The translations under genes and the position numbers were made by a program. Below, in pieces: positions 33,646-43,455 of a DNA stretch of 64,000 nucleotides. Below the pieces are notes generated by a model. It ran no database searches and was not told the DNA's origin. It was given only the letters and a program-made list of their open reading frames with translations. How positions within the stretch are numbered: position 1 is the stretch's first letter; every line of letters begins with the position of its first letter. Source of the stretch: Pseudoduganella rivuli (lineage in GTDB: Bacteria; Pseudomonadota; Gammaproteobacteria; Burkholderiales; Burkholderiaceae_D); the NCBI RefSeq assembly GCF_009674485.1, contig NZ_WKJJ01000021.1, forward strand, positions 62,001-126,000, in the 5' to 3' direction.

Positions 33646-33664
33646 TGCGGGGTTTTACCCCGCA
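33646..33664 (-). terminator. Weak hairpin after truB
   Basis: TGCGGGGT and ACCCCGCA pair around a 3-base loop, 13 bp past the truB stop. No U-run follows directly, so termination is uncertain. Confidence 0.45.
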
Positions 33665-33676
33665 GTTGCCGGCTTT

Positions 33677-34606
33677 TTAATTCGTGGCGGTGGCAATCAG
33701 GCGTTCCGGCGCCAGGATCGCGAACTTTTGCAACTGGGCCGTACCCAGCAGCTTGTCAGCGTGATACACGCGCACGCGGCCGATATGGTCGGCCGGCACC
33801 ACGGCTTCCGGCTCTTTGCCCAGCGGCAGCCGCTGCCCTTGTAGGAAGCGCTTGGCCAGCTCCGCCGTCAATTGCACGGGCGGGAACGACGACAGCAATG
33901 CATCGACCGGCGACAACAGCGACAGCGGTTCGGCATGCGCGGCCAGCTGCTCCAGCGTCACCACGTCCTGCATCACCAGGTCGCCGACCTGGATCCGGCG
34001 CAGCGCATTCAAATGCGCACCGCATCCCAGCGCGGCGCCAATGTCTTCGCCCAGCACACGGATATACGTGCCTTTGCTGCACGTGACGGACAGCTTCAGG
34101 AACGGCGCTTCATACGACACGAATTCCAGTTGATGAATCGTCACGTCGCGCGCTTCGCGTTCCAGCGTGATGCCTTCGCGCGCATATTCGTACAGCGGCT
34201 TGCCGTCGCGTTTCAATGCCGAATACATCGGCGGCACCTGCTTGATCGGGCCGCGGAATCGCGCCAGCACGGCTTCGATCTGTTCGGGCGTCACGTCGAC
34301 GTCGCGCGTCTCGATGACCTGCCCTTCCGTGTCGCCGGTGTCGGTGCGCTGGCCCAGGTGCACGGTGGTCAGGTACGTCTTGTCCGCTTCCAGCAAATCC
34401 TGCGAAAACTTGGTGGCTTCGCCAAAGCACAGCGGCAGCAGCCCCGTCGCGAACGGGTCCAGCGTGCCGGTGTGGCCCGCCTTCTTTGCATTGAGTACGC
34501 GCTTGGCTTTGATCAGCGCATCATTGCTGGACAGGCCGACCGGCTTGTCCAGCAGCAGCACGCCGTCGACGATGTCGCGGACGCGCTTTACCTTCGCTTG
34601 ATTCAT
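33677..34606 (-). CDS. truB: tRNA pseudouridine(55) synthase
   Basis: The protein has 309 residues. TruB makes pseudouridine 55 in tRNA. GVLLLDKPVGLSSN and AGHTGTLDPFATGLLP with catalytic D50 are present, followed by SALKRDGKPLYEYAREG, the usual KxxG/YxxAR region. The C-terminal PUA-like part carries LPLGKEP. Its ATG overlaps the rbfA stop by four bases (ATGA), so translation is coupled. It is last in the rimP-nusA-infB-rbfA-truB cluster. Confidence 0.96.
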   Translation of the reverse strand: MNQAKVKRVRDIVDGVLLLDKPVGLSSNDALIKAKRVLNAKKAGHTGTLDPFATGLLPLCFGEATKFSQDLLEADKTYLTTVHLGQRTDTGDTEGQVIETRDVDVTPEQIEAVLARFRGPIKQVPPMYSALKRDGKPLYEYAREGITLEREARDVTIHQLEFVSYEAPFLKLSVTCSKGTYIRVLGEDIGAALGCGAHLNALRRIQVGDLVMQDVVTLEQLAAHAEPLSLLSPVDALLSSFPPVQLTAELAKRFLQGQRLPLGKEPEAVVPADHIGRVRVYHADKLLGTAQLQKFAILAPERLIATATN

Positions 34607-35010
34607 TCTTTGCCTTCGCCGCCATCTTCTTCGTAATCGGCGGCGCGGGTGGCGTTGGCCTTGTCGATCAGCGCCGACATTTCCATGCCGCGCATGGTCG
34701 ACGTGTCGTGCACGAAGTGCAGTTGCGGCAGCGTGTGGATGTGCAGGCGCTTGCCCAGCTGGTTGCGCAGGTAGCCGGCGGCGGCGGTCAGGCCGGCCAG
34801 CGTATTCTTGATGGACTCTTTATCGTCCTTCAAGGTCGTGAAGAAAATCTTCGCATGCGCATAATCGGGCGTCAGCTGGACTTCCGACAACGTGATCATG
34901 CCCACGCGCGGGTCTTTCAGTTCGAAGGCGATCAGTTCGGACAAATCCTTCTGGATCTGGTCCGCCACGCGCACGCCACGCTGTGGGATGTTTTTGCTAT
35001 GTTTTGCCAT
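34603..35010 (-). CDS. rbfA: 30S ribosome-binding factor A
   Basis: The protein has 135 residues. It binds 16S rRNA helix 1 and helps late 30S assembly and cold adaptation. RVADQIQKDLSELIAFELKDPRVGM, LTPDYAHAKIFFTTL and LPQLHFVHDTSTM are the KH-like signature. ATG 35010 gives the normal length and overlaps truB by four bases at the other end. A hairpin with U-run separates it from infB. Confidence 0.95.
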   Translation of the reverse strand: MAKHSKNIPQRGVRVADQIQKDLSELIAFELKDPRVGMITLSEVQLTPDYAHAKIFFTTLKDDKESIKNTLAGLTAAAGYLRNQLGKRLHIHTLPQLHFVHDTSTMRGMEMSALIDKANATRAADYEEDGGEGKE

Positions 35011-35025
35011 GATTAAACCAATATG

Positions 35026-35075
35026 AAAAAACGGGTGCTTCCTTCCCCGCGCCGCGCGCAGGGGGGGAAGCACCC
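35026..35075 (-). terminator. Terminator-like hairpin between infB and rbfA
   Basis: On the minus strand GGGTGCTTCC and GGAAGCACCC pair around a GC-rich loop and are followed by six U. It lies inside the cluster, so it may reduce readthrough from infB into rbfA-truB. Confidence 0.65.
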
Positions 35076-35098
35076 GCCAGTATTGCTGCCTTCCGCTA

Positions 35099-38020
35099 TT
35101 ACAGCGTACGGGCGATTTCCTGCACTTCGAACACTTCCAAGGTGTCGCCAACCTGGATGTCGTTGTAGTTCTTCAGCGACAGACCGCATTCCAGACCGGC
35201 GCGGACTTCTTTCGCGTCGTCCTTGAAGCGCTTGAGCGAGTCGATTTCGCCAGTCCACACCACGATGTTGTTGCGCAGCAGGCGGACCGACGAGGTACGC
35301 TTGACCACACCATCGGTGACCAGGCAGCCGGCAATCGCGCCGACTTTCGACACCAGGATAACCTGGCGCACTTCGACCTGGCCGGTGACGGTTTCGCGTT
35401 TCTCTGGCGCCAGCATGCCGGACAGTGCTGCCTTCACCTCTTCGATCGCGTCGTAGATGATGTTGTAGTAGCGGATGTCCACGCCGTTGGTCTCGGCAAC
35501 CTTGCGCGCCTGTGCATCGGCACGGGCGTTGAAGCCGATGATGACCGCTTTCGACGCGGTCGCCAGGTTGACGTCCGATTCCGTGATGCCGCCGACCGCT
35601 GCGTGAACGATCTGGACGCGCACTTCGGAAGTCGACAGTTTCTGCAACGAGCTGACCAGCGCTTCCTGCGAACCCTGCACGTCGGTCTTGACGATCAGCG
35701 GCAGGTTCTTCACTTCGCCTTCGGCCATCTGGTCGAACATGTTTTCCAGTTTCGCCGCTTGCTGTTTTGCCAGCTTCACGTCGCGGAATTTACCCTGGCG
35801 GAACAGGCCGATTTCGCGTGCTTTGCGCTCGTCCGCCATCACCATGGCTTCTTCACCGGCGGCCGGCACTTCCGTCAGACCCTGGATTTCCACCGGGATC
35901 GAAGGACCTGCTTCGGAGATCGACTTGCCGTTTTCGTCCAGCATGGCGCGAACACGGCCATACGACGAACCAGCCAGCACGACGTCGCCGCGCTTCAGGG
36001 TACCGGACTGCACCAGGATGGTGGCCACAGGACCACGGCCTTTGTCCAGGCGGGCTTCCACCACCAGGCCGCGCGCAGGCGCTTCGACCGGTGCTTTCAG
36101 TTCCAGAACCTCGGCTTGCAGCAGCACGTTTTCCAGCAGCGAATCGATACCCTGGCCGGTTTTCGCCGACACCGGGACGAATGGCGAATCGCCACCGTAT
36201 TCTTCAGGCACCACGCCTTCGGCGATCAGTTCCTGCGTCACGCGCTCCAGGTTGCCGCCCGGTTTGTCGATCTTGTTGATCGCCACCACCAGCGGTACGC
36301 CTGCAGCCTTGGCGTGCGAAATCGCTTCCTTCGTCTGCGGCATCACGCCGTCGTCGGCGGCCACCACCAGAATCACGATGTCGGTGGCTTTCGCACCGCG
36401 TGCACGCATTGCCGTGAACGCTTCGTGGCCCGGGGTATCCAAGAAGGTAATGATGCCGCGCGGCGTTTCGACGTGGTATGCGCCGATGTGCTGCGTAATG
36501 CCGCCCGCTTCGCCCGATGCCACTTTGGCGCGGCGGATGTAGTCCAGCAGCGACGTTTTACCGTGGTCGACGTGACCCATCACGGTCACCACCGGTGCGC
36601 GCGGGGTGGCGTCGAAGTGGGCGTGCTCGCCCTGGTCGGCCAGGATCGCTTCCGGATCGTCGACGGCGGCAGCGAAGGCTTTGTGGCCCATCTCTTCCAC
36701 CACGATCATCGCGGTTTCCTGGTCCAGCACCTGGTTGATGGTGCACATCTGGCCCAGCTTCATCAGCTGTTTGATGACTTCCGACGCTTTCACGGACATC
36801 TTGTGCGCCAGTTCGGCCACGGTGACCGTTTCCGGCACGTGCACGTCCTTGACGATGGCTTCGGTCGGCGCCTGGAAGTTCGATTCGCGGTCATCCGCGT
36901 GCGAATTGCCACGGCGGCCGCCACGGCCACCACTGCGCCAGCCGTCACGGCCACCCGCATTGGCGTTCGCGCCGCCACGGCCTTTCTGGCCGCTCGGTGC
37001 ACCGCGCTTCTTGGCGTCATCCTGCCAGGTCGACGACACATTGGCCGACTTGATGGATTTCTTGTCGCCCTTCTTGTCCTTGTCGCCCGCAGCGGCAGGC
37101 GCGGCAGCGGTGCCGCCGGCTGCCGGTTTCTTGTCGGCCGGCTTGTGCAGCGTGCCTTCGGCCAGCTTCGGCTTGGCCGCCACTGGTGCGGCGGTCGGCT
37201 CCGGCGCTTTGATGACACGGCGCGGCTGGCTCATCATGGCCTTGATCTGGGCCACTTCGTCGGCCACGGCCTGGCGTGCGCGCTCGGTGGCGGCAGCACG
37301 TTCGGCGGCTTCCTTGACGGCCTGCTCATTGGCTTTCTTGGCTTCCGCTTCGGCAGCGGCTTTCTTGGCTTCGGCAGCAGCGTCGGCAGCGGCTTTCTTC
37401 GCGTCGGCAGCGGCGTCAGCCTGCTTTTCAGCTGGCTTCGCGGCAGCGGCGGCAGCCTGCTTGTCCGCAACGGCTTTGGCTTCCGCAGCCTTGCGCGCCT
37501 GCTCGTCGGCAACGCGCTTGGCTTCGGCTTCGGCGGCGGCTTGCGCTTGCGCAGCTTTTTCCGATTCCAGTTTGGCCAGGCGTTCCTGCTTTTCTTTCAG
37601 TTCCGCTTCCTGGCGTGCGATCAGCTCTTGCTGACGGCGCGCGTCTTCTTCGCGGCGCGCCTGTTCGGCGGCGTCGATCGTCGGTGCGGCGGCGGGCGCC
37701 GGCGTTGGCGCCGGGTCGTCGCGCTGCACGAAGGTGCGCACTTTTTTCACCGCAACCTGGATGGTGCGGGATTTGCCGGAAGAGTCGGCTTGCTTGATCT
37801 CGGTGGTTTCCTTGCGGGTCAGCGTGATCTTTTTCTTTTCAGTTTCAGCCGCTGCGCCGTGGGTACGGCGCAGGTGTTCCAGCAACTTGTCCTTATCATC
37901 TTTCGACAATGGATCTGACGTCGAACTCTTTTCGACGCCAGCAGAACGCAGCTGCGTCAGCAGCAAATCTGCAGGCATCTTCAGTTCGGTGGCAAATTGG
38001 GCTACGTTGTTACTCGCCAT
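35099..38020 (-). CDS. infB: Translation initiation factor IF-2
   Basis: The protein has 973 residues. It delivers initiator tRNA to the 30S subunit in a GTP-dependent manner. The N-terminal IF2_N domain (VAQFATELKMPADLLLTQL) is followed by a long Ala/Lys/Glu-rich coiled-coil region (about 120-330) and a Gly/Arg-rich stretch. A second IF2_N-like part (HKMSVKASEVIKQLMKLGQM) precedes the GTPase with VMGHVDHGKTS, DTPGHEAF and NKIDKP. The C-terminus is complete. The low-complexity region is long but usual in this group. Confidence 0.97.
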   Translation of the reverse strand: MASNNVAQFATELKMPADLLLTQLRSAGVEKSSTSDPLSKDDKDKLLEHLRRTHGAAAETEKKKITLTRKETTEIKQADSSGKSRTIQVAVKKVRTFVQRDDPAPTPAPAAAPTIDAAEQARREEDARRQQELIARQEAELKEKQERLAKLESEKAAQAQAAAEAEAKRVADEQARKAAEAKAVADKQAAAAAAKPAEKQADAAADAKKAAADAAAEAKKAAAEAEAKKANEQAVKEAAERAAATERARQAVADEVAQIKAMMSQPRRVIKAPEPTAAPVAAKPKLAEGTLHKPADKKPAAGGTAAAPAAAGDKDKKGDKKSIKSANVSSTWQDDAKKRGAPSGQKGRGGANANAGGRDGWRSGGRGGRRGNSHADDRESNFQAPTEAIVKDVHVPETVTVAELAHKMSVKASEVIKQLMKLGQMCTINQVLDQETAMIVVEEMGHKAFAAAVDDPEAILADQGEHAHFDATPRAPVVTVMGHVDHGKTSLLDYIRRAKVASGEAGGITQHIGAYHVETPRGIITFLDTPGHEAFTAMRARGAKATDIVILVVAADDGVMPQTKEAISHAKAAGVPLVVAINKIDKPGGNLERVTQELIAEGVVPEEYGGDSPFVPVSAKTGQGIDSLLENVLLQAEVLELKAPVEAPARGLVVEARLDKGRGPVATILVQSGTLKRGDVVLAGSSYGRVRAMLDENGKSISEAGPSIPVEIQGLTEVPAAGEEAMVMADERKAREIGLFRQGKFRDVKLAKQQAAKLENMFDQMAEGEVKNLPLIVKTDVQGSQEALVSSLQKLSTSEVRVQIVHAAVGGITESDVNLATASKAVIIGFNARADAQARKVAETNGVDIRYYNIIYDAIEEVKAALSGMLAPEKRETVTGQVEVRQVILVSKVGAIAGCLVTDGVVKRTSSVRLLRNNIVVWTGEIDSLKRFKDDAKEVRAGLECGLSLKNYNDIQVGDTLEVFEVQEIARTL

Positions 38021-38066
38021 TCAGTCCTCTTTTCTATGTGTCGCGGAGATGATAAAGATACTCAAA

Positions 38067-39632
38067 TTAAGCCTTTACGGATTCGGCCAACGCCCATGCC
38101 TTGGCTTGCAAGCCTTTGGCGCGGTCGTCGTACTTCGAGTCAACCAACTTCATCTCGTCGTCGGTCACATCTTCAAATTCATTGGCTATCAATGCACGGG
38201 CACGGTCGGCGGACAGGGCCAGGATGGCGCCAAATTCGTCGTAAGCCAGTGCGGAAAATGCTTCAACCGTCTTAATGCCGGCCAGGCCCAGTTTGCCCGC
38301 GGTGATGCGGTCCATGCCTTCCAGGCCGACCAACGCTTCTTCCATGCCTTCCAGGCCTTCTTCCGAAGCGATGGCTTCCGTCACCAGTGCGTCGCGGGCG
38401 CGGGTGCGCAGTTCGTTGACGGTGTCTTCGTCGAACGCTTCGATTTCCAGCATTTCGGAGATCGGCACGTACGCGATTTCCTCCAGGCTGGCGAAACCTT
38501 CTTCCACCAGGATGTCGGCCACTTCCTGGTCGACGTCCAGCTTTTCCATGAACAGCGCGCGGGTAGCGGCGGTTTCCTGGGCAGCTTTGTCGGCCGATTC
38601 CTCAGCCGTCATGATATTGATTTTCCAGCCGGTCAGCTCGGAAGCCAGGCGCACGTTCTGGCCGGAACGGCCGATCGCGATCGCCAGGTTTTCTTCGTCG
38701 ACCACCACGTCCATCGCGTGCTTTTCTTCGTCAACCATGATCGACGACACGTTCGCCGGCGCCAGGGCGCCAATCACGAACTGGGCCGGATCTTCGGACC
38801 ACAGCACGATGTCGACGCGCTCGCCGCCCAGTTCACCGGTCACGGCCTGCACGCGCGAACCGCGCATGCCGACGCAGGTGCCGATCGGGTCGATACGCTT
38901 GTCGTTGGTGTGCACGGCGATCTTGGCGCGAACGCCGGCGTCACGTGCAGCCGATTTAATTTCCAGCATGCCCTGTTCGATTTCCGGCACTTCCAGTTCG
39001 AACAGCTTCATGATGAAGTCCGGCGCGGTGCGCGACAGGATCACCTGCGGGCCACGCATATTGCGGTCCACACGCAGGATGAAGGCGCGTACACGGTCGC
39101 CGATACGCAGGTTTTCCTTCGGGATCATCTGGTCGCGCGGCAGGCGCGCTTCGATCTTGCCCGATTCAACGATGGCGTCACCGCGCTCCATGCGCTTGAT
39201 GGTGCCGGTCACCAGCGCGTCGCCGCGCTCCAGGAAGTCGGCCAGGATCTGTTCGCGCTCGGCGTCGCGCACGCGCTGCAGCACCACTTGCTTGGTGTCT
39301 TGCGCGAAGCGGCGGCCGAATTCCACGGATTCGATCGGCTCTTCAATGTATTCGTCGACTTCGATGTCGGGGATCTGTTCTTTTGCTTCGAACAGCAGCA
39401 CTTCCTGGTCAGGCAGTTGCAGGCCGGCTTCGTCCGGCACCACGTGCCAGCGGCGGAAGGATTCGAATTCGCCGCTGTCGCGATCGATCGAGACGCGGAT
39501 ATCGACTTCGCCCTCGTAGCGCTTTTTCGTGGCTTGCGCCAGCGCGAATTCCAGCGCGCCAAAGACCACGTCTTTATCGACGTTCTTTTCACGCGCAAGC
39601 GCGTCAACCAATAACAAAACTTCGCGACTCAT
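38067..39632 (-). CDS. nusA: Transcription termination/antitermination factor NusA
   Basis: The protein has 521 residues: N-terminal domain (MSREVLLLVDALAREKNVDK), S1 domain (GTIKRMERGDAIVE), two KH domains (CVGMRGSRVQAVTGELGGER and AIGRSGQNVRLASELTGW) and acidic repeats in the C-terminus (VADILVEEGFASLEEIAYV, TAGKLGLAGIKTVEAFSAL). The two C-terminal repeats fit proteobacterial NusA. Its ATG overlaps the rimP stop by four bases. infB begins 46 bp downstream. Confidence 0.97.
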   Translation of the reverse strand: MSREVLLLVDALAREKNVDKDVVFGALEFALAQATKKRYEGEVDIRVSIDRDSGEFESFRRWHVVPDEAGLQLPDQEVLLFEAKEQIPDIEVDEYIEEPIESVEFGRRFAQDTKQVVLQRVRDAEREQILADFLERGDALVTGTIKRMERGDAIVESGKIEARLPRDQMIPKENLRIGDRVRAFILRVDRNMRGPQVILSRTAPDFIMKLFELEVPEIEQGMLEIKSAARDAGVRAKIAVHTNDKRIDPIGTCVGMRGSRVQAVTGELGGERVDIVLWSEDPAQFVIGALAPANVSSIMVDEEKHAMDVVVDEENLAIAIGRSGQNVRLASELTGWKINIMTAEESADKAAQETAATRALFMEKLDVDQEVADILVEEGFASLEEIAYVPISEMLEIEAFDEDTVNELRTRARDALVTEAIASEEGLEGMEEALVGLEGMDRITAGKLGLAGIKTVEAFSALAYDEFGAILALSADRARALIANEFEDVTDDEMKLVDSKYDDRAKGLQAKAWALAESVKA

Positions 39633-40117
39633 GCTTTGCGACTCCTAAAATCCACCTGCGGCACCAAGCGTGCCTTATCCATATCGGCCAGCGTAAACTC
39701 CAGTAACGCCGGCCCTTCTTTACCTTCAAACTCCAACGCCAGCGTGTCGCCGTTCGGCTCGTGCAAAATGCCCTGGTACGACTTCCGGTTGGAAGTGCCC
39801 GGCAACGCAATCTTCAACTTGACGATGACTTCGCATCCAGCAAAGCGGACAAAGTCGGACAGTTTGCGCAGTGGCCGGTCCAGGCCTGGCGAGGAAATTT
39901 CAAGCCGTTCATAGTTGACGTTTTCCACCGTCAGCACGTGGCTCAGCTGATGGCTGACCTTCGCGCAATCTTCGACAGTGATCGGACCTTTTTCCGCCGC
40001 ATCTTCCGCCGTGAAATCGATATACACGCGCAGCAATCCACGCTCGGCCCGTTCGAAATCAACCAGCTCATAGCCCAGACCGGTAACGGTCGTTTCAATT
40101 AACTCCGGCAATTGCAA
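39629..40117 (-). CDS. rimP: Ribosome maturation factor RimP
   Basis: The protein has 162 residues, the usual length. RimP helps early 30S assembly. Motifs are YELVDFERAERGLLRVYID and SHVLTVENVNYERLEISSPG-LDRPL, the family signature. It is the first gene of the nusA-infB cluster and overlaps nusA by four bases. Its promoter should lie in 40118-40300. Confidence 0.95.
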   Translation of the reverse strand: MQLPELIETTVTGLGYELVDFERAERGLLRVYIDFTAEDAAEKGPITVEDCAKVSHQLSHVLTVENVNYERLEISSPGLDRPLRKLSDFVRFAGCEVIVKLKIALPGTSNRKSYQGILHEPNGDTLALEFEGKEGPALLEFTLADMDKARLVPQVDFRSRKA

Positions 40118-40176
40118 GGAAATTCTCCAGATTGCGGCCCGATCCGACTGTGCGTTGGGCCGCTAAAAACGTTCAC

Positions 40177-40207
40177 CAAAAAAAAAATGGGCAATTGCCC
40201 ATCTTTT
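40177..40207 (-). terminator. Palindromic terminator between rluB and rimP
   Basis: GATGGGCAATTGCCCATT with ten U on the minus strand forms a terminator that would stop rluB transcripts before rimP; an A/T-run on the other side makes it potentially bidirectional. The remaining sequence of 40118-40414 is the rimP promoter region with no gene. Confidence 0.75.
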
Positions 40208-40414
40208 GTATTTCCAACCCAGATGAAAGCAGCTTCGGCAACCGCGCAGTAACTGCACATTCTGCGAATAACTTTTCCATTGGGTGGCCATTATAACCGT
40301 AACTTGATTGCGCTGCAATGCCGCAATCCGGAATGGCGCGGCTTACAACACTTCAATTACGGCCATAATGGCGCGAAATACGGGCTGTTCAGCGGGCTTA
40401 ACGCCCGTTAAAAC

Positions 40415-42478
40415 TCAGCCTTTGCGACGGCGCGGCATGCCATGGTCCATGGCGCCGCCGCGCGGCTGGCCGCCACGGCGTTGCTGTCCAGCACCGGCGC
40501 CGGCAAAGCCGAACGTGGTTTGCAGCGGATCCGGTTGGCGCGGACGGCTGCCCTTGCCCTTGCCTTGACCCTGGCCGCCCTGACCGCCTTGACCACCACC
40601 CTGGCCGCCGCCTTGCGGGCGCCCGCTCGGACGGCCGAATTCCGGCAAGCCGCCACCACCGGCGCCAAAGTAGGCGCCCTGCTGGCCGCCGCCACGGCGC
40701 TGGCCGCGCGGCTGCTGCGGGAATGGATCGGCATTCTTGTTACTGACATCCATGCGGTTGCCGTTCGGCTCGCGCTCGCGGTCACCACGCTCGCGGCGCT
40801 GGCGCCCTTGACCCTGGCCCTGCGCCGGCACCGGCTGGCCGCCCTGCACACCAGGACCGCCCGCGCGTTTTTGCTGGCCTTCGCCGCCCTGCTTTTTCTC
40901 GACGCCATACACCGCCATCAGGTCGCGCACGGCGTTTTCTTCCAGCTCTTCCCAGCGGCCGCGCTTCAAGTCGCTCGGCAACGTCATGGCGCCATAGCGG
41001 GTACGGATCAGGCGCGACACGGTCAGGCCGATGGCTTCGAACATGCGGCGCACTTCGCGGTTACGGCCCTCGCCGATCACCACGCGGTACCACTTGTTGA
41101 TGCCTTCGCCGCCGCCATCGGCAATTTTCGAGAATTGCGCCAGGCCGTCTTCCAGCTCGACGCCGGACAGCAATTTCTGGCGCATGCCTTCTTCCAGCGT
41201 ACCCAGGGTGCGCACCGCGTATTCACGGTCGATGCCATAGCGCGGGTGCATCAGCCGGTTGGCCAGGTCGCCGGACGTGGTGAACAGCAGCAAGCCTTCG
41301 GTGTTGAAGTCCAGGCGGCCGATGGCCAGCCATTTGCCGGCTTTCATGGTCGGCAGGCGATCGAACACCGATGGACGGCCATCCGGATCGTCGTGGCTGA
41401 CGATTTCGCCGGCCGGCTTGTGGTACACCAGCACGCGCGGCGGGCGCTTGCTGACTTTACGCTGGATCAGCTTACCGTTGATGCGCACGGCGTCGGTCGG
41501 CAGGATGCGCTGGCCGATGTGGGCCGGCTCGCCATTGACCGACACGCGGCCGGCAATGATCAGCTCTTCCATGTCGCGGCGCGAACCCAGGCCCGCTTCC
41601 GCCAGCACCTTGTGCAGCTTCGGCGCATCGTCGTCGGCCGTCAGGTCGCGGCGCACGTTTTTCTGCGGCTGGCGGCCCTTGCCCGCCTCGTCGCTGTCGA
41701 AGGCTTCCGACGTCACGTACGAGAACACGGCGTCGGCGTCATTGCCCTTGCGCTTCATCTTGTTGCCAAAGGCGCCCGGCGTACCCTGCGGCTTGCCCGC
41801 GTTGCTGACATTGGCGCCCTTGCCTTTACCCTTGCCGCGCTTGTTGTGGCGCTGGCCCTGGCCGCGCTCCTGCCCTTCGGCGGCAGCTTCGCCTTCCGGC
41901 GGCAGGCTGGTGGCGCCTTCCGCCACGGCTGCGGCGGCCACGGCGATCGGTTTCGGATGCAGCACTTCGCGGGTGGCGCGCTGTTCGCGCATCTGGCGCG
42001 GGCCGCGCGGACGGCGCTGGCCGTCGCGGGCCGGCTTGTCTTCCGCTGCGGCGGCCGGGGCTTCCGCCGGCGCGTCCGCAGGCGCATGTGCCGCTTCCAC
42101 CACGACGGCAGCGTCGGCGGCCGGCTTGGCTTTGCGGGTACGCGGCGCCTTGGCGGCCGGCGCGGCTTCCACGGCTGGCGCCGCAGCTTCCTGCACGGCG
42201 GCCGGCGTTTCCGCCTCCACGGTTTTCTTCACTGTCCGGGCGCGCGGCTTCTTGGCCGGCGCAGCGTCGCCGGCGGCTTCCACCACCGGTGCGGCGGCTT
42301 CGCCAGACTCGGCGGCGGCCGCAGCCTTGCTCTTGCGTTTGGGTTTGGGCTGTTCGCCCGCCGCCAGCGCGGCAGCGTTATCAGCTTCGATTTGAGCTTT
42401 GGTGCGGCGCTTGGGTTTGGCGGCCACGTCAGCGGCAGGGGCGCCGGCGACAGTCTCTTGGGTATCAGTGTTGTTCAT
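40415..42478 (-). CDS. rluB: 23S rRNA pseudouridine synthase RluB with long low-complexity tails
   Basis: The protein has 687 residues. The catalytic unit occupies only about 285-530: an S4 domain (KLHKVLAEAGLGSRRDMEEL) and a RsuA-type synthase with D390 in AIGRLDFNTEGLL, plus GRNREVRRMFEAIG. It modifies U2605 of 23S rRNA in E. coli. The N-terminal ~280 residues are Ala/Lys/Pro-rich and the C-terminal ~150 are Gly/Gln/Arg-rich, both probably disordered and RNA binding. It overlaps scpB by 14 bp. Confidence 0.93.
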   Translation of the reverse strand: MNNTDTQETVAGAPAADVAAKPKRRTKAQIEADNAAALAAGEQPKPKRKSKAAAAAESGEAAAPVVEAAGDAAPAKKPRARTVKKTVEAETPAAVQEAAAPAVEAAPAAKAPRTRKAKPAADAAVVVEAAHAPADAPAEAPAAAAEDKPARDGQRRPRGPRQMREQRATREVLHPKPIAVAAAAVAEGATSLPPEGEAAAEGQERGQGQRHNKRGKGKGKGANVSNAGKPQGTPGAFGNKMKRKGNDADAVFSYVTSEAFDSDEAGKGRQPQKNVRRDLTADDDAPKLHKVLAEAGLGSRRDMEELIIAGRVSVNGEPAHIGQRILPTDAVRINGKLIQRKVSKRPPRVLVYHKPAGEIVSHDDPDGRPSVFDRLPTMKAGKWLAIGRLDFNTEGLLLFTTSGDLANRLMHPRYGIDREYAVRTLGTLEEGMRQKLLSGVELEDGLAQFSKIADGGGEGINKWYRVVIGEGRNREVRRMFEAIGLTVSRLIRTRYGAMTLPSDLKRGRWEELEENAVRDLMAVYGVEKKQGGEGQQKRAGGPGVQGGQPVPAQGQGQGRQRRERGDREREPNGNRMDVSNKNADPFPQQPRGQRRGGGQQGAYFGAGGGGLPEFGRPSGRPQGGGQGGGQGGQGGQGQGKGKGSRPRQPDPLQTTFGFAGAGAGQQRRGGQPRGGAMDHGMPRRRKG

Positions 42479-43256
42479 TATTCATTTCTTGGTTGGGCTC
42501 AGCGTCAACCGGTGCTTCCAGCATTGCGGCGCGAGCCGGCGCCTCATCGAGGCGAACAACCTGGCTGTCATCCTGGCCGGATGGTGTTGCCACCACCTCG
42601 TCAGCCATTGCACCGCCAGTACCAGCATGTGAGGCGGCATGTGCCGCCTTTTCAAAATTCTGTTGCAGGGCTGCTTCCAGCGCCGCCATATCCGGCGGCC
42701 CACCCTGCGGTTCGCTAATTTGCTGCAACGGAGGCAGCTGGGACAGCGTATTCAATCCCAGGTCATCGAGAAACTGCTTCGTCGTGCCCAGCAGCGCCGG
42801 GCGTCCCACCACGTCGCGGTGGCCGACCACATCGATCCAGCCCCGGTCTTCCAGCATCTTGATCGTCTGCGAATTCACGGTCACACCGCGGATTTCTTCG
42901 ATATCGCCCCGGGTGACAGGCTGCCGGTACGCGATGATCGCCAGCGTTTCCAAGGTGGCGCGCGTGTATTTCGGCGGTTTTTCCGGATTCAGACGATCCA
43001 GGTACTGCTTCATTTCCGGGCGGCTCTGGAACCGCCACCCGCTCGACAGGCTCACCAGCTCAACGCCACGGCCCATCCACTCCTGCTGCAACTCCGCCAG
43101 CATGCTTTTGATTTGCTCGGAGCTGAAGCCGTCATCCTGCGGCCGCTCCTGGCTATCGACTTCGACAAAGAGCTTTTTCAGGCTATGCACCGACAAAGGC
43201 TCTTGCGCGCATAGCAAAGCGGTTTCGAGGACTTGCTTCGCCTCAGCTATTTCCAT
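42465..43256 (-). CDS. scpB: Segregation and condensation protein B
   Basis: The protein has 263 residues. ScpB is a winged-helix partner of SMC-ScpA in chromosome condensation. ETALLCAQEPLSVHSLKKLF, SSGWRFQSRPEMKQYLDRL and ATLETLAIIAYRQPVTRGDI-EEIRGV are the signature, with two winged helices. A ~90-residue acidic tail follows. ATG 43256 is used; an upstream in-frame start would cover the hairpin at 43284-43311. rluB follows with overlap, a common pairing. Confidence 0.93.
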   Translation of the reverse strand: MEIAEAKQVLETALLCAQEPLSVHSLKKLFVEVDSQERPQDDGFSSEQIKSMLAELQQEWMGRGVELVSLSSGWRFQSRPEMKQYLDRLNPEKPPKYTRATLETLAIIAYRQPVTRGDIEEIRGVTVNSQTIKMLEDRGWIDVVGHRDVVGRPALLGTTKQFLDDLGLNTLSQLPPLQQISEPQGGPPDMAALEAALQQNFEKAAHAASHAGTGGAMADEVVATPSGQDDSQVVRLDEAPARAAMLEAPVDAEPNQEMNNEQH

Positions 43257-43283
43257 ATTGGTTGCAAACAAATGCAAGAAGAA

Positions 43284-43311
43284 AAGCCCGGGACTAAGCG
43301 CGCTGGGCAGG
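43284..43311 (-). terminator. Weak hairpin upstream of scpB
   Basis: GCCC...GGGC arms with TTTTCTT on the minus strand lie between glk and scpB. The stem is short, so this is uncertain. The glk-scpB gap (43257-43455) holds nothing else clear. Confidence 0.35.
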
Positions 43312-43455
43312 AGCACTACAAGTGGAGATGTTTGTTTTCGGGCGAAAACCGGCAGATTTTACCGCGACGGAGTTGCGTGTCTGGAAAGCCGTTTCATCCA
43401 ACAGTCACAATTGTACCTGATAAAACGGCTGACGGGCGACACTCCCGTATTGAAT

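Noticed and set aside
40442..42718. Large plus-strand gene opposite rluB/scpB
   Set aside because: It is complementary to the low-complexity tails of rluB; no start signal or domain is present.
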